Positions 47,301-59,300 of a stretch of 64,000 bases of DNA are shown piece by piece. Each line of letters begins with the position of its first letter. Position 1 is the stretch's first letter. The DNA is from Pectinophora gossypiella (lineage: Eukaryota > Arthropoda > Insecta > Lepidoptera > Gelechiidae), in assembly GCF_024362695.1 (NCBI RefSeq), contig NC_065413.1, forward strand, positions 16,775,511-16,839,510, written 5' to 3'. The translations under genes were made by a program, and so were the position numbers. A model generated the notes under the pieces. It was not told the DNA's origin, did not search any database, and saw nothing but the letters and a program-made list of their open reading frames with translations.

Positions 47301-50300
47301 AGTAACACAGCTGTGGTATGCAGTGGTATTGGCTTCAACCGCAGCTGGTTATCACCCAAACGCCTTGCCCCAAGCGACGAAACTAGTGAATAAACAATAA
47401 TTATGTTTCTTACTTTTTATGTGCCTGATTTTGTAGTCGGTTTCATTTATAAAATTACTTTTTGTTATAATAATAAGAAAAAACTGCGTATCGAAACAAT
47501 ATGCAATATGGGCAGCAATTCAATTTATTTCCATTCTTAACTCTCCTTTAAATTGCTGTGCCCAATCCGGGTCCATATGTGTTACTCATCTTATATTACC
47601 AACCTCCTACCATGTGGAACGCAATAAATTATATCATTATGATTATTAACACTGGCCTAAGCAGTTGATTAGTTCTTAACTAGGCAATTAATAGCACCAC
47701 CACCACCACCGCCGCTATTTTAAGAGCCACGCTCTTAATTCAAATTCAAAAATATTTATTTTTCAAAATTGGCTCACAAAGTTAGCGCTTTTTGAACGTC
47801 AGACATAATTAAATTACATATTATGTAACTAGCTGTAAAACTACTACCACATCGGAATCTGTAACGCTGAGGGAAAGACGTGGCCAGAAAACCTCCCAGC
47901 ACAGGGCCCTAGTCCTACTGTTTCATGTTTTCCTTTCTTTTCTTTTAATCCAGTTTGTATTACATAATTTATAGACTTAAATACAATGGTATTCCAATTA
48001 CAGTCGGTGGAAGGAAAGTGAAACATAAAGAGTTTATGTGACTTTATCACAGAAACAGTGTTTTATGAGCTCCCTGTCAGAAGCAGGCCTGTCCACATAC
48101 GCAGCACCCGATCACGAGTTGACGCGAAAGCCAGCCATCGCTCCCTTCGCACATTTTTGAGGGAAAGGTGCAGCATTCTTCATGCCGGTGTAGCATTCTT
48201 CATGCTACTTTTTAGGGAAAAATAGGGCAGTGATTTCCCTCTTGCCTTCCTCCCTTAGTACTCTGTCTGACGCGAGTGTGACGGCGCCCAGAGTAGTCTA
48301 TTTCAAGCCGTACTGGGACTCCTGTCGTCCACCTCTGAATAGTATTGACCGTTACAACAAGTAGATACAATCTGATAGAATTCATTTTTATGAATTAGTT
48401 AATAGTTTTATATTTGCCATTGTCATCTACTTATACAGGATGTTAGTGACATCGTAACGAATACTCAGAGGGATGATTCAGACCATGATTCTGAGTTAAT
48501 ATCAAGTGGAATTTTCCGTCGCAAAATTCATCTTACTTTTTTAGTTTTTTTAAATTATTTTCAATTCTATACTTTTGCGATGGAAAATTCCACTTGATAT
48601 TAACTCAGAATAATCAGCTGAATCATCCCTCTCAGTATTCGTTACGATGTCACTTACACCCCATACAAGTACATACAGTAGCCATACAAGTAGGTATGGG
48701 TGTTAGTGACACTGTAACGAATACTGAAGGGGATGATTCAGACCATGATTCTGAGTCGATATCAAGTGGAATTTCCTGTCGGAGAAGTCATGAAAATTTT
48801 AGAGCTTATTTAAACTATTTTCCGTTCCATACTTTTGCGACGGAAAATTCCACTTGATATCAACTCAGAATCATGGCCTGAATCATCCCTCAAAGTTTTC
48901 GTTACGATGTCACTAACACCCTGTATATTGTCACATTTCATATTTCCTTATGTTGAGTTGTGGTGCGAAATAAAGATTCTTATTATTATCTTATTATTTA
49001 TACAGCCAAATCATAGTAAACACATCCGACTCAGAATAAATCACGTCAAAACTTTTTCTCAACCAGCCGCATGTCATTTTTCAGTCTCCGTCCTACAAAA
49101 ACCTGCATAATCATGTTTTAATTAAGCCTTCCTCATAAATTGGGCATTATCCGCCGCTTCCTTCCTCGCATTGATCGGCGACAGCGCCCGTGTGAATATT
49201 ACACCTCTCAGCGATTTAGGAAGCGATGCATATTTCCGACAACAAGCTGCTTTATTGCTAAAGAGCACGACATGTAGACACTCGATTATGAAAAAAAAAT
49301 GAAAATGGCCCTGATTCCTGCCCGCCGAAAAGGAAAGGGACGGATAATTGACAGCTCTTAATTTTGGGATTACTCATTAGTAAATGAATGAATAACCCGA
49401 GCGAATCAAAAAGGTATCTCGCTGGTATGCAAACCGTTTGACGTTTGCTGTCAACTTAATTCCGTCGGGTTTTTAGCCAATGCAATTTTTTATAGAGTTG
49501 GTTTAGCTTTGTGTTTTGACGTGTGTTCCATAAATTTTATGCTTGTCGATTATACCCGTCCCTTTGCTGTTCGGCGGATAAGAAAATGACAGATATAACT
49601 TAAAATAAAATTAGATGGTTTTTACAAGAATTAGCACAAGTATATTTATTGCTTAACACCAACTATACAAAATTATAATAATTGGGATCTCCTAGTAGGC
49701 AAATTAATTTCAACTGTGTCAGGAGTATCCGCCTCAGAACAGAAGAAGAAAAAGAAAAGAAGAAGAACATAATATCAACTATATTTCAACTGGTATTTTC
49801 ACAACTTAAACTTCAACTAGGAGAACATTTATGAAACAAATAAAAGAGAAGGTGCAGGTCGTGTCATATCAGGAGGTGAAGGTTTTGGCGGGAAGAAGAG
49901 AGGAATGGCGATTACTCCACCGACAAGAGCGCAGCTCTTAAATAGAGAGAGAGAAACTTCAACTGTACTTAAAAGCAGACATAGACTCACGCCAGCAATC
50001 CGTAATGGTGTGGACAGAGCCACAAATAAAAGAAGACTACTTGTAGCCAGACTGTACACAAAGTCTTAAGATGGATATCATCATACCCATCTCGCTTCAT
50101 CATCCATTCCAAGGTCCATTATGTTGGAAAGGACACATTTCCTCTTGTTACAATATTCCCAAATGCGGAATAGGCGTGATCATATTACATGATATGTATA
50201 TATGTATATATATATCCTCCACCAACCCGCAGTGGAGCAGCGTGGTGGAGTATGCTCCATACCCCCTCCGGTTGATTGAGGGGAGGCCTGTGCCCAGCAG

Positions 50301-53300
50301 TGGGACGTATATAGGCAGTTTATGTTATATATGTATGTATGATATGATTTATGCCCGGTTAACAGGCTCACCCTCTATTACATGTGACATAAATATAACT
50401 GGCGAAGAGTGGGTGAATGAATACACTAAATACACCTCTGCTTACCCCGTTCAGAGATACACGCGTGATGCTACGTTATGTTAAATACATTAAACTGCGG
50501 AGTAGCAGATGGCGATTAATATGCAAGCGCAAACGCATAAAACAAACATATTCCATCACAGATCACAGGACCCTTCGCCTCTGACATCGCAGCGCAGGCG
50601 CAGTTCAAACAATCATTTGTAATGTTTGTCTTACACGAAACATCAATAGATTTACATATTGATTGGCTCACGAACCACTTCATTCGTAATTGAAGTGGAA
50701 TATATTTAAAGAGCAATGAATATTACTGAATTACTTAATATCTGTAGTAACTGCCGCCGTAGTATAGTGGCTAGAGCGTTGGACTCACGATCTGGAGGTC
50801 AGGGTTCGATTCCCAATGGGGATATTGTCGAAATCACTTTGTGAGACTGTCCTTTGTTTGGTAAGGACATTGCAGGCTTGAGTCTCAGATGTGACTTGAT
50901 TGTCCGAAAAAGTAAGATGATTCCGTGCTTCGGAGGGCTCGTTAAACCTTTGGTCCTGGCTACTCCGCCACCTCGCAGTGGAGCAGCGTGGTAGAGTATG
51001 CTCCATAACTCCTCCAGTTGATTGAGGGGAGGCCTGTGCCCAGCAGTGGGACGTATATAGGCAGTTTATGTATGTTATGTATAGTACATCCATCGCAAGA
51101 TGAACTAAGTACCAACACCTCACCGAGCTTACTGTTAGACTAACGTGATAGTCAAATCTACACATAAATTAGAATCTAATACGTTCACTATGAACGCGAG
51201 TTTCGTAAGTGATCGTGAAGGCGGCCATTAAAAATGCGCGTGAGTAATAACACGACGCGCATGCGCATATGGGGGGTAATAACTGACGGTAATATGCTGT
51301 GGGGACAAATAGAGAGGGGTCTTGACCCGCCTGTTTAGGGATCGAGCTGGTGATGATTGATAGCAAAGTACTTAATGGCGTTGTGGCAAGTAACGGCAAC
51401 CTCAACTGTACGCCTCAGTTGCCAGTGGGGTGGGCAGAACTACTAGTTACCACAAAACGGTTTTCAGCCACATTTCACTCACTTGATGGCAACCTACCGC
51501 CGCCTCGAGGGTTAAAAGACAAATTGTAGCCAAAGATAATTACGTTTGAAGTGAAAAAAAATAGCTCCGATTGATCTAAACCCGAGATTAGTCGACGCAG
51601 ACAAATTCGCTGATTCCGAATATCTATTTATAAGTAAATTCCACCCATATATAAATTAGTATAGCAGAGAATCATTATAAAGCCGAGGGCATAATAACAA
51701 CGAAGTGTTCGGAGCTCGGTCGGTACAATAAACACCTGGATGTATTTTATGTTGTATCTTTTTTATACGCGACTTATTGCAGATTTGCCGCAGATGACAT
51801 TAGTTACTTGGCCGGACAAATGGGGAACGCTGAAGGCTCTCACCCGGTACAACGTTTAAGACAACAGGCCAGAGGGTGCCCAGTTGGGCGCGAACCTCGG
51901 CTCAGGGCGTCGTCTGAGAGGAAAAATATTTGAAAGAATTAATCGACCCTAGTGGGTCGATAGCGATAAGCGCTGAATGAGGGAAATCGTCGACCACGCT
52001 CAATCGTTACTCATCATCTCCCTATCATTATCCCGTTTTTCACAGGGTCCGTTTACCTAACCTGAAGATTTAACAAGTCCGGTCTTTTACAGAAGCAATG
52101 CCTGTCTGACCTTCCAACCCGCGAAGGGAAAACCAGCCCAATACAGGTTAGGTCACATACCTCCGAAAATGCATTTCTCGGGAATGTGGGTTTCCTTGCG
52201 ATGTTTTCCTTTACCGCTGAGCACTTGATAATTATTTATGATCCGAATATGAATTCGAAAACAAACTCGACAATCATTGGTTTATGTTGTATCGTTACTC
52301 TTAATCAAAAATAATTACGTAGACTCTCTTTCTCCCTCGATATAACTCGTGCCCTTTTCAAAAATAATCTCATCCTAAACCCCTATTTACTCCTGAGTCC
52401 TGACATTTCGCTTGGAAACAAATGTCGCAAAAAGAGAAAAACTTCGGAACATAACGCGCTTAAAGGGTTTTTATTACTTTTATCCTCATACAAATATCCT
52501 TCGAAACTTTTACAATAACGTGAGATTGTTTATATTTGTGGTTATCTTGTAATATTTGTTGTGGCTTGTAACACCGAATCTAAGGTAGTTTAATTTGACT
52601 ATGATTCACATATTCCAAGCAGCTAGGTACGGTAGACAAAACTTTTGATCAGTGAAATGGCTATATAATAACGACCTCCGCGCTGGGCTCACGATCCAGA
52701 GGTCCCGGGTTCGATTCCCGATGGGGACATATCACAAAAATTACTTTATGGTCCCTAGTTTGGTTAGGACATTACCGGCTGATCACCAGATTGTCCGAAA
52801 GTAAGATGATTCGTGTTTCGGAAGGCACGTTAAGCCGTCGGTCCCGGTTACTACTTACTAATGTAAGTAAATAGTCGTTACATGAGCCAGGGGCTTTTGG
52901 CGGATCAATAGTAACCCTGACATCAGGATTGATGAAGTTGGCAATCCACTTCACAATCCATACGATAGACGAAGACCACCTCTCACGTTAATTGAATAAA
53001 GCATGTACGAAACGCAGGTACTTAGTTCATCATTGGTTGTACCTCTGACTACCCCAGTTGAGAGACCTCGGGTCTTCTGAGATTGGTTTATTAAGATTAA
53101 CCGGGATACAATTATCTAATAACCATTTAGATGATTGTAAAACTCTTGCCGCCATATTATAAAAGGAAGATTAAATTCTGTATAGAATTATTATCACTTA
53201 ATAAGTTTTATTAAAATGTTTTTCGTGCACGGAAGACTGTGAACTAACTTAAACTATATCAACATAACATAACGTCAACAGCCTATATACGTCCCACTGC

Positions 53301-56300
53301 TGGGCACAGGCCTCCCCTCAATCAACCGGAGGGGGTATGGAGCATACTCCACCACGCTACTCCAATGCGGGTTGGTGGAGGTGTCTTTACGGCTAATAGC
53401 CGGGACCAACGGCTTAACGTGCCCTCCGAAGCACGGAATCATCTTACTTTTTCCGACAATCAGGTGATTCAAGCCTGAAAAGTCCTTACCAAACAAAGGA
53501 CAGAAAACAAACCATATCAGTCTTCATAATAACACTGTTTGAGTACTTACTAAGAGTTAAATAATAATCACATTAAGCGATACGACAATCAACCAAACTT
53601 TCATAAAGGGGGGAATTCCGAAAGATGAAACGTGAAAACCGACAAGTTTCTACCTAACCAACCTATTATTTTAGGCGCAGTTTAAACACAGTGTGTAAGC
53701 AAAAATGATACAACCATAACGTCCTCATGTTAATTAATTAATTTTACAGACAGTAACCCATTTGATACTATACCATTTAGATAGGTACACGAAATTTGGG
53801 CGTCTCGTGAGAATACACGCGTAATATATGGTGAATATTTCACTTGTATAACGAGGAGGTAATATTTTTACTAATGCTTTACTTACATGTCCCAGTCTAT
53901 CAATGTTGTTGTGGCAAACTTCACTACATAGTATAAAACCCAGTTGCTTTTTCTGTCCCTATATCTCTATGTACGCTTAAATCTTTAAAACTACGCAACG
54001 GATTTTAATGCGGTTTTTTTTTAACAGATAGAGTGATTCAAGAGGAAGGTATAATAACATCCATTAAATAGTGGAGAAATACTGTTATTTTTGAAGTTTT
54101 TAATGTGATGTCGTAAATAGTTTATTTTTTTCCTCAGCAATGCACCCGAGCTAAGCCGGGGCGGGTCGCTAGTAGAGTAATAAGTGCGTGCAAGTGGAGC
54201 TGCCATCAGGGTACGAGGTACCAAGACGGATGGCCTGTCAACACTGCTGTTATCAACCCCACACTTAAGTAACATATTAAGTACTTTGTATAAAAAATTA
54301 GAATACCAATGCGAATTCTTGTTAAAATATACGCAAGTCCTATATTTCAATTTCATTTACTTTATCCTCGGCCGAGCCGATCTGATTCTTACCTATGTAT
54401 ATTGAACGTACTTATATTGATACGTCTATTATAGAGTAATGTTTATGACCAAGTCAACCAAAAATATTTTTATACTATAACAGTTTTTTGGATTGTCTAT
54501 GGTTATTTAAGAAAAACTCAATGTTATAAAATGGTGTAAGTCTTTTCGTGCCATAAAATAAATATCGTGATTCTATAAATCCGCCTGTTTTCTATGTTGC
54601 CCTCATCAAGCTACTCGCAGGACTTTAAGATATATATGTAGGGCACATAGAATACATAAATTAATTAAACTAAAATAAATAATATACTTACTACTTAAAT
54701 AAAGCATTTCTTTAGAACAATATTAAAATGATACTTACCTAAATTTACGAGGCTTGGTAACTTATAGAACTAAATTTTTAATAACCAAATGTATTTGTTA
54801 AAAAAATTAGAATAGGCGTTATCAAGTTGTTGCAAACAATTTAAGTGTAGCATTTACCTACAATGGGGGACTTTCCAATCGGCGCTCCCCAAAAACACGA
54901 TAGATGGCGTTGTGAAGTTTTTTCTTCGTTTAAACTTCCAGTTTCATGGATAACAAATATATGCATCTTTTATCTTTGTTTTTGGGTATCAGTGAAGGCA
55001 AAGGTACAATTACAACTTCCACCCACTATTATTGATCAAAATAAAAAGAATCAAATATAGGTAGCAGCATTATTCAAGCAACTATTTTTTTATATTATTA
55101 AGAATAATTATGTATTCAATGCACAAACAGCAATGAGAAAAAAATAGGTAATTATCATGTTAAATGTGAACAACGCCATCTATCGTGTGTTTGGGAAACG
55201 TCGATTGGAAAGTCCCTTATCATCAGCCGTACGACGCCCACTGCTGGGCATAGACCTCCCCCAAGGATCTCCACGACGATCGGTCCTGCGCTGCCCGCAT
55301 CCAGCGGCTTCCCGCGACCTTCACCAGATCGTCGGTCCAAAGTCCCTCATTGACCTATTATTTTTCTTTAAATCCAAACCTCATTGCTTAATTATTGTGT
55401 CTCTAAACCTGGGCCTTGTGAGGTTAATGTTGTAAGTGAAAAGTAATAAATTAGGTAACTTGGTAATTACTTTTCCGATGTTTCGATAGCGACGCGAGGA
55501 GGGTAACAATCTAGTAGGTTTTGAAACTTTTGCTTTGACCTCATTTCACGAACATGTATGAACTAACTATCTCGCTTTACGCTTTTATTAAATTCATTTC
55601 CTATACCTATAGGCTGCCCGCAGAGCTAACATACGCAACGTGATAAAATTATCGATCGATTCAATAAATTTTGTTGAAATCGATAAGTTTGTTTTTTTCC
55701 CTAACATGCGTCGTCACGTGATGTTGTTCGTATTTTGACAGAACGAGGTGACTTATTTGGGTTCACATATTAGCACCAATCGACAAAACGACATAATTAT
55801 ATCGTCAGAATTGATAAAATGACGCTGACAAAATTTTATCACACATGACAGCAATAAAGCCAACCCTGACTTGTTGTACTACTACTGATTATAGATGTTT
55901 ATTTTAATGTTTGAGTGAAATAAAAAGTTCTGCAATTGTAACTATAACTGACCAGAGTCCGTAGATGGAGGGGATGGTCAGCGCCATGATGGTAGACAGC
56001 ACGCCCACCACCAGAATGCTCACGCGCATCACCCAGATGATCTCCATCTCCGACGCTCGCTGGCGGAAGATCAGCTTGTATACGTTCCTGTAACAATACA
56101 CATAGGCTAGTATCGTCGGAGAGACAGACAGATCCGTGCTAAGATATACAGAACATATCCCCAGAAGGAAACTGACAACCACACGTGATGTTTTGTTCAA
56201 GATGTATATAATAAAACTTTAACCCTGTCTCTCTAACAATGTTTTGTGAGACATTTCAATATGTGAAAAAGTTACTACACATACATTATAATTATTATTA

Positions 56301-59300
56301 TAACAATCCATTCATAAAAATAATTAATTTCAACGAATAAAGTAAGTATTTAGATTTTGTACATCAAAAAAAACCTATACCAACAAAGTAACTAAGTAGG
56401 TAGGTACTTAGATGTATTATACTTAAGATAACACTCAAAGGAAAATTGGTTGTCAAAAATATGACTTTTCTCATATTTCAAACCCACGCGAATACTTTAC
56501 AAGAATAAGATCATGTTATAATATTACAAGGAAAACGAATGTGTAACAGAAGGTATTATCTCTATTTTAATATACACTTCTCATCAAAAAAATCGAAACA
56601 CTTCCGTTTTCATTGTTTCTGTCCGAATTTAACACAAAAAAGAATTCATACGATGAAAAAAAATACATAAATGTATAGCTGGCAGTTTGGCCATTACAGT
56701 AATAAGCGAAAATTCTAAATTCAAAATTAGAATTTCATTTATTTATCTTATAAACGAAATGAATCACTGTTTTGAGACAAATGTGTGTTTAGGGTTGGAG
56801 TACATTTAGCGTTTAAAAACTAAAAATTGGCGCCTATCCTTAATCTTTTTGTTTTTTATTTCAATACTGTGACTTTGGGACGTCTGAAAAAAGGTTTTTT
56901 TTCTAAAACGTATGGATACTTCGCCCACAGAAGCCGCCCAAGTTGTGGCATTGCTGGATTCTGGACTTAGTCAGCGTGTTGTGGCTGCAAGACTGCATCT
57001 AAGCCTGTCATCTGTTCATAGAGTCTATAAACGTTATCGGGAGACTGGTTTGTTCACGCGCCGTTCCGGATCTGGCAGGAATCGGGTCACTTCTGAGTGA
57101 GATGATCGTAACAACTTCTTTAAGAAATCGACGCCTTAACGCTTTTCAACTGCAGCAGCGGCTTCGTGTTGTACGAAGGGTGGCTGTAAGTGACTCTACA
57201 ATTAGAAGAAGGTTGAAGGATCGTGGACTGGTACCGCATAAGCCAGCAAATGGGCCGAAATTATCGATGAACAACCGTATGGAAGCAGTAATTAGAGCTC
57301 GGGGAGGGAATACAAGTTATTAAATAAACGTTTTTTAGCTTTTTTTTTTTCATTTACGTGTGTTGTTTTATCCATTTCCTTTATACTCCATACGGAATAA
57401 AAATGACTCATTTAACAAAATACGAAACCTATGAAAAATTCATTTAAATTTAGAACATTTAAGATTTGATAAGCTCATATTACTCACTATTAAACGACAT
57501 TTAACATTTATTCCTAAATGTACACATTTTTCTGATAATCCTGACAAAACGTAAACTTGCAAGGTGTTTCGATTTTTTTGATGAGAAGTGTAATATAATA
57601 AAAAAGTTGGTACCATTTAGATAGATAGCCAAAATCTTTATTTAGGTTTAAGACGTTACATTAACTTATTACGTAAGCGTGGCCAATTATTGGTCAGCAA
57701 AAATTTAGCTTCGATCGCCATCGACTCGCAAAGAAGAAGAACTTATTAATATTAAAATAGAGATAGTACCTTATGTTACAAATTCGTTTTCCTTGAAATA
57801 TTATAACATGATCTTATATTGTAAAGTATTCGCGTGGGTTTGAAATATGAAAAAATAATATTTTTGAAAACTAATTTTCTTTTGGGTATTAAAAGTTGTA
57901 TTAAAAAAATCAAGAGCGACACTTCTATATAGAATCAATACACAATCACAAACGCTGGTCCTTTCATTCAAAACAATATGACCAAGTACTGCACCTATGA
58001 GACAGCCTGTAGATGACGTATCCCAAAATGTGTTCAGAGCAGTTCAAGGTACCTGGCAAACATGGAGGAGGCGCTGAGCACACTGGAGTCGGCAGAGGAC
58101 ATGACGGCGGCGGAGACGGCTCCCAGCCCGAAGAAGGACACGAAGTCAGGAGTGAGGTGCTGCAGCACCAGCGGCAAGATCATGGAAGTCTGGTCGGAGG
58201 TCAGCTCACCGTTCGGGGTTAGCGGCCCGTGGTACTCCGTCTCGTTCCACGCTGAAGACAAAACAGATTTTTTTAAAAGATAATTTTGTCATCCAAAGAC
58301 CGGGCCTGCCAAATCTTCAGGTGTCTTCAGATTACGTAAGCGGAACATGTAAAAACGCTAAGAGATATGACAGCCAAATATTTTTTAATTAAAAGTTTTT
58401 AGTAAGAACCTAATAAGGACAACGGCTTCCGTGGTCCAGTGGTTGAGCTATAGGCTCACGACCCGGAGGCCCCGGGTTCGAATCCCGGTGGGGAAATGCA
58501 CAAAAATCACTTTGTGATCCCTAGTTTGGTTAGGACATTACAGGCTGATCACCTGATTGTCCGAAAGTAAGAAAGAAGAAGACAGGTAAGCCGTTGGTCC
58601 CGGTTACTACTCACTAATGTAAGTGTGTAGTAGTTACATGAGCGATGTCAGGGCCTTTGGCGGCTCAGTAATAACCCTGACACCAGGGTTGATGAGGTTA
58701 GTAACCCACACGATAAGAAGAAGTAAGAACCTACATTTTTTTTGTGTCAGGATTATTATTTTCCAATGCAGCAGCGATAAAAGCTGGTATCGCTACATCT
58801 TGATCACTAGAACAACGTGAGCTAAAATGAATCTAGACTAACTCTTGTGTACTCAAGTGTATTGCCCTAAAAGTCACCGGGCGGATATCCAACCCAGTAC
58901 TCTCCGTTGTTTCTGGAGTCTAAGTTTCTACTGGTCTAATTGCGCGACTCAGTTAGGTCTAATTTTCCGAATGCTTTGGTAAATGTTATATCGTCTGCAT
59001 GAAATCTAGTGACTTTGCCAGCGTCTACTGGATAACTTGTTAATCTAAAAGCAACTTTTACAGAATTATAACCTTATTAATAGGTCCTCTTATTGAAAGA
59101 TTACCTTATTTACAGAACACATTACTCTTCTTCTATCATGTAGGTTGTGAGGTGGATTACCAACCTCATCATCCCTGTCTGAGTTACTACTGAAAGTCAA
59201 AGCCGCTGACATGACTCATGTAACTATTACTTAGTTACATCAGTAAGTATGTAGTAACCGGGACCAACAGTTTAACGTGCATTCCGGGCACGGACCATCT

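Larger units (their letters stand above)
56436..57885. mobile_element. Outer palindromic element with ~130-bp inverted arms
   Basis: The left arm 56450-56572 (TCATATTTCAAACCCACGCG, AGATCATGTTATAATATT, ATCTCTATTTTAATA) is repeated in reverse at 57745-57872 with roughly 90 percent identity. The arms extend a little further out (GGAAAATT..CAAAAATA). Between them lie the Tc1-like element (56575-57590) and a small retroposon tail (57605-57672). The outer element is therefore an older hairpin MITE opened by insertions. It sits in a ChT intron. Confidence 0.72.
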
